Shown here piece after piece: positions 44,816 to 55,563 of a stretch of DNA of 64,000 nucleotides. A program made the translations under genes and the position numbers. The DNA is taken from NCBI GenBank assembly GCA_002803225.1, contig NXFV01000216.1, positions 1-64,000 on the forward strand. The letters are read 5' to 3'. Every line of letters starts with the position of its first letter. Position 1 is the first letter of the stretch. This stretch comes from Gamarada debralockiae. Taxonomy: Eukaryota; Ascomycota; Leotiomycetes; Helotiales; Hyphodiscaceae. The notes under the pieces were generated by a model that searched no databases, had not been told where the DNA came from, and saw nothing but the letters and a program-made list of their open reading frames with translations.

Positions 44816-45549
44816 TTATAGAGCCAACACGGCACCAGCAGCAAGAGCCAGCGCCGGCATTGCACCATAAATCAACTGGTTCGCGGCACCGGTGAATTGG
44901 ACGGCTGTAGTGCTAGTCGTCGTGCCGTTCGAAACTTGAGTATAAGTCGGCTTCGCGGATGTCGAGGTAGAGGAGCTCTTCGTCGTGTTAACGGGAGCAG
45001 AGCTTGATGGTGTGGCGCTGGCCGAGGCTGTAACAGATGCCGGGCTGGTTGGGGGAGCGGTGGAGGTCGGTGCCAAGGTTGATTCAGATGTGAGAGAGCC
45101 GCTGAGACTGTAGAGGGCGGCACAGTCTGAAAGCGAGGTACCCTAGTTGGACATAAGCTTTAAATCTTATATAGTTGAAGGGAGAAACTCACGTTGGGAC
45201 AACACCACGTGCCCTCGCTATTATCTGTGCAGTAGTATCCTTCATCACAGGCGTTTCCAGACCCGTCAGAGCAGCATGATTCTCCTAGACTGGGCTCGTA
45301 GCAGTGAAGTTGACCGTCGGTGGAGGCGCACTGGACAGTATCGGCACCGCAGGACGAAGGACAATCCGCACCAGGGCCGCATTGGGTTTGGGTGGGTTGG
45401 TAGCCTTGATCTTGACGGACCATCAAGCCGAGAGCTTGGTTGAAGGACATTTTTCCGAGCTTGTAAGGAGCTGGGAAGGCAGCGGGCTCAGCTTTGGCGA
45501 GAGCTGTGGCCACGAAGAGGGCGGATGCGGTAAGGACGTTGAAAAGCAT
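44816..45549 (-). CDS. Cys-rich secreted protein, probably GPI-anchored
   Basis: Two exons (45549-45193 and 45142-44816) give 227 residues. A signal peptide (MLFNVLTASALFVATALA) leads to a compact Cys-rich domain (about residues 55-125; CGPGADCPSSCG, HCYEPSLGESCC, CDEGYYCTDNSEG, WCCPN) with at least twelve cysteines. Next come about 70 Ser/Thr/Pro residues and a final hydrophobic segment (LIYGAMPALALAAGAVLAL) with a small-residue omega site (TGAAN). This layout is common among fungal wall or surface proteins. No enzyme motif is seen. The intron is phase 0 (GTGAGT...CTAG). Role in adhesion or defence is inference. Confidence 0.83.
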
Positions 45550-46552
45550 TTTGACGATTATGCAGATGAAGACTTAACTTGAACAAGCGAATGTGTTAGG
45601 GAGATAAATGTAAGAGACGAGACGCAGGAGTTATTTAAGAGACGGACGGATGAAAAGTACAGCTTGAAAGGAGGCGGGCATCAGCTACCTATATACTTAG
45701 GATGCAGAACCCTCATTTAAGGATCCGATTGTTACACTTGCTTGCTGCCTGTCACCCAGAGTTGACCATTCAGAGATAGAAGGAGCTCCTTACCCAATTA
45801 GTGGAGGCGGAGCATCCATCTGGGGATAGGTTGCAGCTCCCATGCGGCTGAGTTGGAGGTGCTACCCCAGGTATTTAAGCTTTGTGGAACGTCTGAGCGC
45901 TCCCCTTCGCCTATTACAAGGACAGAAATTTGTAGATTGAATCATTGAACTGAAATGAAGGACCATGAAAAGGAAACATCAGGGAGATCCTGGAGATCTT
46001 TGGTCGGAATGGGTAGGACTGCCCGACAGCGCTTCTTGGAAAATCCTTCATATATCCACAATCTGCAGCCACTACCAATTGAGGGTACACTTGCTGCTTC
46101 CACTACGCGAGTCCGACAATCTGCATTGAGGCCTGTTTCAGCCCCGCGATCCTGGCTCCGATGAGCTGTTGATGAAGATGGGAGAAGCCCCGTGAATTAT
46201 CGCGAAAGATAATAGAGCCAAGGCAGGCCTAAAAATAGCACGCCAACTAGCTCAGGGGAAGCGACTTGACTCCTGCCGCAAGAGATGTGTTGTTTAGCCA
46301 ATCCGGCTTCTGATTTGCTCTCAGACTTAATCGGCAAGGTTGAATAAACGCCATCTGCAAGCGGTCGGCTTGAGCTGAAACGAAAAGTTGATGCGGAATG
46401 ATGCTAAGCCTTGACAGCCAATCAATTCCCAACCGTTATTCTGTGTCACCCAACTATCCAATAAGATCATGTGTTTGTATCCCGCGTGACTTTTTGGCTT
46501 CAACACGCTTTCGCTTCTGGTCTGCTCTTTCTCGCCCCCGCATCGGACAAGA

Positions 46553-46733
46553 GTGCTAGCCTACGGCTCGCACGAAGCCTTCGCACTTTCAGAAGAAAAG
46601 AGCTGGTCGCGTGTAAGTATAGATGTGCGGCCGTTCTCGGGGAAAAAAAGTGACATAGTCACGTGAAAGTATAAGATATACGCCCATTCTCAGACATGGG
46701 TGCTAGCCTGCGGCTCGCACGAAGCCTTCGTAC
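46553..46733. repeat. 34-bp direct repeat pair
   Basis: GTGCTAGCCTACGGCTCGCA and the following 14 nt (46553-46586) recur with two changes at 46700-46733. The unit is partly palindromic (CGAAGCCTTCG). Confidence 0.85.
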
Positions 46734-46747
46734 ACGTGACCACGGAC

Positions 46748-46946
46748 CGGACTAACTTAGACCCGGTTTTCGGTGTCGGAAGTGTCTGGCTGGCTTTTCG
46801 AAGTCCCTTCTTCTTAGCAAGCTGAGAAGTACGAAGGCAAACTCAAAAAATTACATAAGCTCGGTTCGGACTAACTTAGACCCGGTTTTCGGTGTTGCTT
46901 TTCGAAGCCCCTTCTTCTTAGCAAGCTAAGAAGTACGGAGGCAAAC
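46748..46946. repeat. Direct repeat pair (about 80-95 bp) with an internal hairpin
   Basis: CGGACTAACTTAGACCCGGT starts both 46748-46842 and 46867-46946. Copy one has an extra CGGAAGTGTCTGGCTG-like insert. Each copy carries a stem; in copy two CTTCTTAGC (46914-46922) and GCTAAGAAG (46925-46933) are perfect arms with a 2-nt loop. The function is unknown. Confidence 0.85.
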
Positions 46947-47068
46947 CTCGTTAAAAGAAGATCCTACAGTGAGTTTTGTCTAAGCCGCAAATTGAGCGCC
47001 GAATGATCCCCCTGATATGATTTAGCAGTAACTCTCAACCCAGCCTGATCCCTTCACGAGGTTCCACA

Positions 47069-47998
47069 ATGGCTGCAGAGAGAACCATCTCCATTCTCGT
47101 CATTGGGGCGACCGGGAAACAGGGTGGTGCAACAATTAATGCGCTGCTCTCAGCCCCTAATTCCTCGGACATTACGATTTTCGCTCTCACCCGCAATATC
47201 GAGTCGGCCTCTGCCAAACGACTTGTCGAGAAATCCCCAGAACAAATCAAATTGGTCCAGGGCAATTTGAACGATTGTCCCGTGATCTTCAGGGCCATAG
47301 CCAGGCCAATCAATAGCGTCTTCTGCATTTCAATCCCAGCATTGGGTCCGGGTGCGAAGAGAGATGCTGAACTGGTACAAGGAAAGGCCTTGATAGACGC
47401 TGCCCTTGAGCATGGCGTCGGACATTTCGTCTTCACTTCCGTAGATCGACACGGCGCAGATTCAGACTCGAACGACACTGACATTCCCGTCTTCATCTCG
47501 AAAGCGAAAATCGAGAGACATCTGCGCGAAAAGTGTGCGGTGTCTCAAATGACATGGACTATCCTTCGTCCTACCGGCTTTATGGACAACATCACAACTG
47601 GATTTGCCGGGAAAATCTTCCCTACGGCCTGGAAAGTTGGCTTGTCGCCCACGACTAAGCTGCAACTCATCTCGAGTGCGGACATTGGATACTTCGGTGC
47701 TCAGGCTCTCCTTCGACCAAAGGAGTTCAGTGATCGCGCAATCAGCCTTGCAGGCGATGAGTTGACGTTTGACGAAGCCAATGCCATTTTCCAGGAAAAG
47801 TTCAAGATGGACTTTCCGACCACCTTCGGCTTTATTGGATTACTATTTATCTGGGCCCTTAAGGACGTTGGCCTGATGTTCAAGTTCTTCGAGGAAGTTG
47901 GCTACGCAGCGGATATCCAGCAATTGAGGAAAGAGCATCCTGGCCTTCTCAGCTTGAGTGATTGGTTGGAGAGGAGTGTTTTTGCTGCTAAGAAGTGA
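47069..47998 (+). CDS. NmrA-like family NAD(P)-binding protein
   Basis: A single exon of 309 codons. ISILVIGATGKQGGATINAL is the Rossmann glycine motif of NmrA-like and atypical short-chain dehydrogenases. It is followed by LVQGNLNDCPVIFRAI (cofactor discrimination and the D of motif 2), then NSVFCISIPALG and HFVFTSVDRHG, where the catalytic Tyr of true dehydrogenases is absent. ILRPTGFMDNITTGF is typical of the family. Members act as redox sensors binding GATA factors (NmrA) or as reductases; this protein belongs to the broader group, and its role is open. The start is the first ATG, after a short 5' region holding direct repeats. Confidence 0.88.
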   Translation: MAAERTISILVIGATGKQGGATINALLSAPNSSDITIFALTRNIESASAKRLVEKSPEQIKLVQGNLNDCPVIFRAIARPINSVFCISIPALGPGAKRDAELVQGKALIDAALEHGVGHFVFTSVDRHGADSDSNDTDIPVFISKAKIERHLREKCAVSQMTWTILRPTGFMDNITTGFAGKIFPTAWKVGLSPTTKLQLISSADIGYFGAQALLRPKEFSDRAISLAGDELTFDEANAIFQEKFKMDFPTTFGFIGLLFIWALKDVGLMFKFFEEVGYAADIQQLRKEHPGLLSLSDWLERSVFAAKK

Positions 47999-48340
47999 TC
48001 TTTCCTTTCCGTTCGTGTTTTCCTTCCGCTATGCAGTGCCTTTCTCTTCTTAGGCAGAGACTTTCCTACTTGCCTTCATCCCCTATCTCAACCATTCTTG
48101 CCCTCTCGCGTAGTTTAAAGCTTTGTGTATTGTCCGCTGAAGTGGGGGAAAAGTTTTGAACGGTTCGACCTTTTGGCAAGGATTGATGAGACACACACTT
48201 GGACAAAATCGATGAATGATGGAGTGAACTTCATATTTTGATATGAACCAGTCGTTCAGTTGATTTCAGTCGCTGAAGAGGCGTATTTTTGTGACCTGGG
48301 TGCTCCGACTTCAAAGCCTTCCACAGGTGATACATAACCT
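47999..48340. other. Intergenic, no gene seen
   Basis: 3' flank of the NmrA-like gene and upstream region of the oxidase pseudogene. A weak match to the array unit (CCAGTCGTTCAGTTGATTTC) lies near 48249. Confidence 0.35.
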
Positions 48341-50481
48341 ATGTATTTGGCGGCCTTTCAGCAATCTGTGTTATTTGTTTCGGTCATAGCCCAGATTTTA
48401 GAGCCAGCCGAATTAAGCCTACTCTCCTCAATTCTTGGTGCCCTGGGCCCGACGACGACCTCAGATGCTTCTTCCAGTGCAATGCGAGCTTGTTCTGCCG
48501 TTGCCGCGACATCAGTTGACCTTCAAACATCTGGAAGCGGACTATTGCAGCGAACGCAGATGATACTCCTGCCTGCGTTGCCTTCCCGTAAAACGCAGAA
48601 GATATCTCTGAAATTGTCAAAGTCCTGCAGAAATACACCGACGTCGACGTAAGTAATTCTCGAAGTCACCCTTTCCTGAGCCATGCTTACTCTGATATTT
48701 TCACAGTTTGCTATGAGAAGTGGTGGCCATAACTCTAATCGTAGATTCCCGAGTGTCGATTAATCTCATTCAGCAAATTGGCGTCGACTACATACAATTC
48801 AGATCCACAGACTGCAGAGATTACCTGGAAGTCGTTGGGGTGAAGCTTGTGAAGCCCTGGAGTCGCATAGAATTCCTATTGTTGGTGGCCGCATTGGTGA
48901 ACGAGTCTTGACTCAGCAAGCCTTCACTGTCTGTTAATATCAGCACAGGGGATGTCGGCGTTGGCGGATTGCTTCTAGGTGGAGGTTTAAGTTTTCTCAG
49001 TGGCGAATATGGCCTACCGTGTGACTCCGTGGTTAATAACGGCGCGATACTTGCAAGTGCATCGATATTCAACGCAAACGCTTCCAGAAATACCAACTTG
49101 TTCTGGGCATTGAAGGGAGGGGGCAACTAGTTCGGGGTCATATCCAAATTCACAATGAAAACATTTGAAATCGGCCAGGTATGTTGTTTTCTGACATCCT
49201 TCTATCAGAATGGGACATTAACCTTTTAGATCTGGGGCGGAGTGTGCATCTACAACGGACGATACAGCTCAGTGCTCCTCAATGCAACCCACGACTTCAT
49301 CACCAATTTTGACGATCCAAAAGCAGCTGTTATCGTGACTGGCAAGAGTATGTATTTCTTAGATCGCTTATTTTCCTCCCATTCCTACACTGGCTGACTT
49401 CGGTGGGTTTGATTAAGCTACTCAAGCAACTTCGCCCGGCGCTCTCTTTCTTCCCGTTTTGAACAAATTCTGACTCTGACATTTTCATTGTAACTATCGA
49501 CAACCTAGCAGAGATCTTCGTAGTCTTCTTCTTCTACAACGGCGAAAGTCCTCCACACGGTGTATTCGACAAATTTAACGCCATCACTTCCGACTCTCAT
49601 TCTACAAAGACCCAATCATACGCAACTCTCATAACCGCCGACAACGAGTTCAACATCTATAGCTTCCACTACTTGATCAGGGGACAATATTGTCGAACCT
49701 ACCCGCACCGCAAGGTACTGACTTATACAACCATCACTACAACCGCTGGAAACAATATGTGACGAGTGACGTTCCGATTGAAGATCTGGAACATCTTGGC
49801 ATCAGGAGATTTGTCAACGGTGTCCTGAACATGGACGGCCGACGTTTTCAACATGACCTTCTAACCGAGCAAATAGTTTTTGAAGCAGCTTCTCTCCTTT
49901 CTTTTTCGACTTCATGAGTCTGGGTCTAGGACCTTCCATAAAGATGTTGGCATGTCACATCTGGTGCATGTCTCACCTCGCCTCCCGTATCGAGGCACTT
50001 GGCCAGGACACCCCGAGAGCTTTATCATCTCTCCACAATCGCTCAAGCCTATACATTAAACTAACTCTTTCTTCAGAGTGCCATACAATATCCCCGCAGC
50101 CTCCCAAAATGTCAACCCCTACAGCAACATCTTCAATCTCGACCCAAAATTCAGCGATCACGTCTGGATGGAGTATGATATCAGTTGGCTGTCTTCCTCC
50201 TTCGATATAAATGCTCATGCCATGGCCATGAACATCACGCAAATGATTGACAAACATGCCGAGAAGGTATACAAGTACAAAAGTGTGGAAAACACGAACT
50301 TTGACGCTGGGAATTTGATGAGGGAGGAATATAATCCTACGTGCTTGAACAATGCTATGTATGATCAGAAACCGTTGATGAGTTATGGTCAGAGTAATGT
50401 GAGAGGTTGAAAGGCATCCGGAAGGCTTATGATCCCACTGGGTTCTTTCCTGGACGTACGGGAGGCTTCAAGTTTACGTGA
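48341..50481 (+). pseudogene. Decayed FAD-linked oxidase (BBE-like, PCMH type)
   Basis: Conserved pieces occur in order but in changing frames: CSAVAATS, then AEDISEIVKVLQKYTDVD, FAMRSGGHNSN (FAD-attachment region), PGSRWGEACEALESHRIPIV, then GDVGVGGLLLGGGLSF and ALKGGGN-FGVISKFTMK. The C-terminus has LKGIRKAYDPTGFFP. Premature stops sit at 48589-48591 (TAA), 48761-48763 (TAA) and 49128-49130 (TAG). Frame changes occur at least before PGSRWGE and between QSNV and RLKGI near 50403. Several introns are still recognisable. An intact enzyme would be about 480-500 residues, a secreted flavoprotein oxidising small metabolites. The copy is clearly inactive. Confidence 0.88.
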
Positions 50482-50858
50482 GGGATTGGCGGGAGGGTGG
50501 ACGGACGTGGGTTTGAGTGGTGAAAATAAGAGCATAGATGAGATGATGGCTTGATAAAAGAGGATAGGTGTTGAGCTTTTGGCAATAGGGAACTGCAGAT
50601 AATGTGCAATTGAAATTAAAAGTGCTGTAAATTCGAGAACGAGAATGATTCTAGATCGCGATACAGTTCATGCCAAGGGCATATTTCGGAAGGATGTATT
50701 TTGTATCGGTTTCATTGAGAGTGGTATCTATGGATCCATCTGCGCGTTCAACTCCATGCTATGCTTGCAAGAGAAACAACCACCTTCCATTTTGTCTGCA
50801 AAATGACCGATACACCCCCATAATCATCTAAGTGAGAATTCACCTAGGTCAGAGCCAT
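50482..50858. other. Intergenic, no gene seen
   Basis: Convergent 3' flanks of the oxidase pseudogene and PCF11. Confidence 0.4.
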
Positions 50859-53426
50859 CTAAACAGGCTCAGACTTGATCTTCGATCGCAACGCAATATG
50901 CTCGTCCTAATAACCCGAATCAGTAAAACATCAACCACCGTATCTTTGGGCATCACAAACCTCAGCCTTCCGCTTCCCCAAAATACTAGGTTCGGGAGTA
51001 GCCCTCTTTATCTGTACCTGTGTCTTACGACCATACGCCTCTTCATAACAACTAGCATGATAGATCTTCTCCCCAACCTGCTTAGCATCCATCCACACAA
51101 AATCCTGCTCGTCATCAAGCCACTGTGGTTTGAATTTCTCTTGGCAGATAGGGCAGGGAGCATTCTTCAATTCTGGATCATCTGGGACAGGGAGATATAT
51201 GGCTTTAGGCTCTTTCGCTGTTGCGGAAGTGGTTCCTAAGCCGTTAGCGTTTTCACCGGCGGGTTGGTCGGTGTCGATCTCGCGGGATTTGATCCAGTCC
51301 TACTTCATGATTAGAGGGGTTTGAGTGGGGATGGAGGGAGGACTTACCAGTTCATCAACGTACCAGCTCCGATGCTGGCCCCGCATCATCGCGTCGGACA
51401 CTCGGTGGGCTGATTGGAAGTGCCAATCTAAATGAGCGGCCTTCTTCTTCTTGCCTTCTTCGTCTGCGTGGAAGCGTCGTCCGCATTGGTTGCATGGTTG
51501 TCCAAGTTTCTCATAGAGACTGAAGATGAGATGGGGTCGGGGTCTAATGACACGTTAGTAGATATATTGGAAAGCATGGATGGCAGTCTTACAGTTTGAG
51601 AGAGGTAGATTTCAAAACAACATCATTGGGGATTTCAGCCAGTGGCGTTCTTGAAGAATTTGGGGGAGTGTTGATGAATGGTGGTGGGAATCCAGGTGGT
51701 AGTTTACCTGCTAAGGCAGCAGAAAGCGAGGTTGGTGTGCTTGTCGCTGGAGCTCCTTGAAGAATGCCTGCAGCTCGTAACTTTTCGAGAAGAGAGCCGG
51801 GATCTGGCAATGGGGTTGAGGTTGATGGAATAGCCGAGGGAGGGTTGTAAGCAGGCTGTGTGCTTGGTGGAGGGGAACGAATAGGTGCAGCTGATTGCGA
51901 CGGTGTCGGTTGTGGGGTCGCAGATTGCCTTGCTAACAATGCAGCAAGTGCACCCGGGCCTAAGAGAGAGCTCAAAGAAGGCTGCTGTGCTGGAGGCTGA
52001 GCCGCTGCTATAGATGCGGGTGGAGGTGTAGGTTGTGGAGGGGCTACTTTAGAAGTTGAAGACCGAATGGCTTCAGAGAGTTGTGCGACTTGGTTTTTAA
52101 TGAGCACTATTTGATCTGGAGGCAGCTGCTGGCTGGATAAGATGGTCTGCAGATCAAGCAATGCCTTCAGTCTTGTTTGTATACTGTTATCCCAAGGGTT
52201 CTGTGCAAAATCTGCTTTTGATGTGGTGATGAGGTCTGCAATGTCCCTATTCAACGTGTCCACGCTGTTCTCGGGCGCGCCATATGCTTGAGACGGAGGT
52301 TGCCAAGAGGGTGCTGGTACGGGTTGTTGAGAGTACTGTTGACTTGGAGGTCGCTTTACTTCCATCAGCTCGGTGGCATTAGAAAAGGGTAAGCGGATAT
52401 TTACCTGCGGTAGTCCATGGGGCTGATGCCCAGTTGGATGACTGGCATATTGCTGACCATTGGCAGGTGGGTACTGTTGCACATTATTCGGTGTGTATGA
52501 TTGATTATTCGGAGGCGGATATTGCTGATTAGTTGGAGGAGGATATTGTTGAGTAGTAGGTGGATGTTGCTGGCTATTCGGAGGATATTGAGTACTTGGA
52601 GGGTATGGCTGACTGTTCGGAGGGTACTGTTGAATCTGCACGGAAGGGTATGCTTGACTATTTGGAGGGGGGTATTGTTGATTACCTGCAGGAGGATACT
52701 GTTGCTGGCCAGCCCCTGGTGGAGGATATTGTTGGTAGTTCGAGGCGTATCCTGGTGGCGCATGCGCTGGTTGTCGAGCTATACCTGGAGGGGTGGGAGT
52801 TTCGCGGTAGGGAGCTGCAACCGGACGACCTCGACCAAAACCTTGTTGCTGACTCCTCATCTGCTCTTGTTGCAGAGCAGATGTTCTGGCTTTGATCAGA
52901 GCATTCTCGATGGGGCGTGTGATTTCAGGCGGAAAAACTGGTCTCGTGTCCATAGATCCGGGGACAGGTTCTTTCCAGGTCTTCAACATCTCATCCATCT
53001 TTCTCCGCGTACTGTTGTCCACCAAGGCATATGCTTCCATGAAGGTCGAGTAGAGTTGCCGGCCGAAGAAGAGTGTATACGGGGTCCCAACGTTTTTTAC
53101 GACTGAATCGAGGACATAGAAAGCGGGCAATTTCTTCTGCGGCGAAGCCTGACAAAGTGTAAGTAAAGGTTCAAGAATATTGGAACACAATTCAAGCATG
53201 CGCATGAACAAGTGGTTACTAGATATTCTAGTATGACAACAAAGAGATCTTGTCCTACCTGTTTGATATGGGTCTTCACGGCCTCTGAGATGGCCAGCGC
53301 GTGCTCTGTGTTTTCCTTTGCGATGACTGTTAGATTGCTGATTTCATATCTCGAATTCATTTCGAGCGAACGGAGGGCCTGCAAATAATCCTCCGCGACT
53401 TCATCAGAGGGAGATCCGTAGGACAT
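50859..53426 (-). CDS. PCF11: Pre-mRNA cleavage factor Pcf11
   Basis: Five exons (53426-53259, 53148-51593, 51543-51348, 51299-50961, 50906-50859) give 768 residues. The N-terminal CID (residues about 1-130: DYLQALRSLEMNSRYEISNL, then KKLPAFYVLDSVVKNVG) binds the phosphorylated C-terminal domain of RNA polymerase II. A Pro/Gln-rich central part has many QQYPP repeats. Near the C-terminus are two zinc fingers: QPCNQCGRRFHADEEGKKKK with HLDWHFQSAH, and NAPCPICQEKF with YHASCYEEAY. Between them WYVDELDWIKSRE is the Clp1-contact type segment. The last exon (DEHIALRSKIKSEPV) is required because without it the frame ends in unrelated residues. Pcf11 links cleavage and polyadenylation to termination in the nucleus. 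Confidence 0.95.
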
Positions 53427-54172
53427 GATGGGCTAAAGTGAAGCCGAAGAAAAGGGAGCTGCTTGGAAAATGAGAGAGGTGAAAGGCTGCCACGATGAAA
53501 GGTCTCTTGTCGAGCAATCCACCAAACTTCTGAATCTCGATTTAACAGAGAGCAGAGCTTTTCAACAGCTAACTAGACCCATGCAAAGGTATTCAACTCA
53601 GTAAGAACTAGAAGTGTGTATTTTGATGACTGCCAATCCTCCCGATGGCCAGTGGCCCTCCACTGCTTGTCTCCCAGGCTCAGCCTCTCCGCTGTCTGCC
53701 CTCACTCTTCTTTTGTTCCCCAGAATCCCTCAGTATGAAAGAAAGTTCGCAGATTAGCTAGATCGGTCGTCGGTGGTGTTGGTGGTCGTGGAAGATGGAG
53801 GGATCGTGGTTATTGACGGCTAGCTATCAGTTGTCACCTGCCGATCGTTGGTCGTAGGTCGTTAAGCCTCTGGTTGACGTGCTGGAAAGATGAGAATCGA
53901 GTGACTGAGGCGTTGAAAAGTGGAGGTGATGTTCGTGAAGGCAAACGGATTTCGCTTTGTCATAAGGTCACGTGCGGACAAGGCTTTTGAGCGGCACAGC
54001 CGTCAATCCCGTTACAAAAGGCAACGACATCCCCTCAGTTCTGTTCCTCAAACATACCACAACCAAAATTACAACCCTTTCGCTCTTGTGATCCTAATCC
54101 CATCAATACGGAACAAGTTCCTAATTCCAGGCAACCTACCAACCAAGCATACAGATTCAAGGTATCACAATC
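53427..54172. other. Divergent intergenic region
   Basis: Lies between the PCF11 and I9-inhibitor start codons. No gene or repeat seen. Confidence 0.4.
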
Positions 54173-54518
54173 ATGAAGATCACAATCTTCTCAGTTCTCG
54201 CCTTTGTCGCAGCTGTCTTGGCTGTTCAAATGCCACAGAAGGATGTGATTGTCAGTTACCCAGACTCTACACCGGATAATATAGTTCAACAAGCCATGGA
54301 TGCCATCAAGAGCTCAGGAGGCACAATTGTGCATGAGTACAAACTCATCAAGTAGGCATAGCCGTCCTTCGATAGTTCTTGTCTCTAACAAGCTTTGAAG
54401 GGGGTTTGCTGCGAAGGCTCCGGCCAAGATCCTCGAGACCGTTCAGATCTGGGGAAATGATTACCATGCAGTTATTGAAGAGGATCAAATGGTTTCGGTC
54501 GTTAATGGCGGATCCTAG
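54173..54518 (+). CDS. Secreted peptidase inhibitor I9 (propeptide-like) protein
   Basis: Two exons (54173-54351, 54401-54518) give 98 residues. A signal peptide (MKITIFSVLAFVAAVLA) precedes KDVIVSYPDSTPDNIVQQAM, then IKSSGGTIVHEYKLIKGFAA, and a C-terminal VIEEDQMVSVV. This is the I9 fold shared by subtilisin propeptides and the yeast proteinase B inhibitor Pbi2. Pbi2 itself has no signal peptide, so this form probably enters the secretory pathway and may act on secreted or vacuolar subtilases. The intron (GTAGGC...GAAG) is supported by the continuous LIKGFAAKAP motif. The target protease is inference. Confidence 0.88.
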
Positions 54519-55563
54519 TTGATAAAGGAGAACGAATGGCGTATGGGCTGGGGCTGTATTACATGAACATTGGGAACATAACGGGCGAAGGGGGATTCTG
54601 AGCGGACTTGAATAATGGCATTGGAAGGCGCATGGTGGATATCCTGGGTGGGAATCAACAGGTCGCTCTTGCAGAGATGGATCACAAGGCTGGGTATTGC
54701 AATGGAATTTATTACGATAATCTTGGAAATGCTCTTTGTGGGGTAGCTACGCAACGAATACTCGGGAACCTGCTCTTGGCATACAAATGTGTGAGGCCTG
54801 TGCCAATGGAATCCTCTTGCCAAAGAAATTTGGTGGCAGGGGACCAACCACTCTCATCGTTCATGGAAATCGACTTAACGTCCTCCATCATCTCCGCTTC
54901 ATCTTGGACGCTACTGCCACAGTAATTGGGATATAAGCAACTAGTCGTTCTGTCCGTTTCAATGATCAAAGCCCATTAGGTCGGAAAGCTACAAATGATT
55001 CGTGATATCTTCGGAGTCAATCGCTGAACTATAACCAAGGATTAGGGTTGCAGGTACAAAGGAGACTTTCTCCAACATTTTATTCGCTGGTTTGGATTGA
55101 AAATTGATATCTTATATCCTACTTACTACGGCACAAGTTTATTGGCCCTTTACTCAAAGAGTGACCTGGCTCTTTGTAACTCCAAATCCGGAACTCCTGT
55201 GATTGCCATAATGCTACCACCGGATCTAGAGGTTAATTGCCTTCCACAGATAGTCTTCGATCATACAAAGGAATAAATACTAAATTTTTCTACCAATTTC
55301 AAGTTGGATATAAATCCTATGTTGCCGGGGATAAAGAGACAAAGACGTCGTTAGCCTTGCTTTTTTAGCCTCGTCGCGTCTCCTATCGCGACCTTTCCGA
55401 CTCGACTCGACAATGAAACAAAACTTTGCATAAATGCCCGGACACCCCCTTCAAAGATGGCATATACCTTTCGCAGAACATCAAATGAGCCATTTTTCTA
55501 TAGCATATCCTCTTTCCGCCTTTAGTTCTAGAAATCGGATAGAAAAGAAGGGCGATTTCCACC
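54519..55563. other. Intergenic, no gene seen
   Basis: Frames at 54608-54936 overlap in two phases without a domain. A diverged copy of the array repeat may lie near 54955-55025 (TCAATGATCAAAG... AATCGCTGAAC). Confidence 0.35.

Larger units (their letters stand above)
45550..47068. other. Repeat-bearing intergenic region
   Basis: No supported gene. It contains two families of short direct repeats (see next entries) and CACGTGA words near 46660 and 46734. Confidence 0.45.

Noticed and set aside
54608..54969. Overlapping frames on both strands after the I9 inhibitor
   Set aside because: They contradict one another and show no domain.
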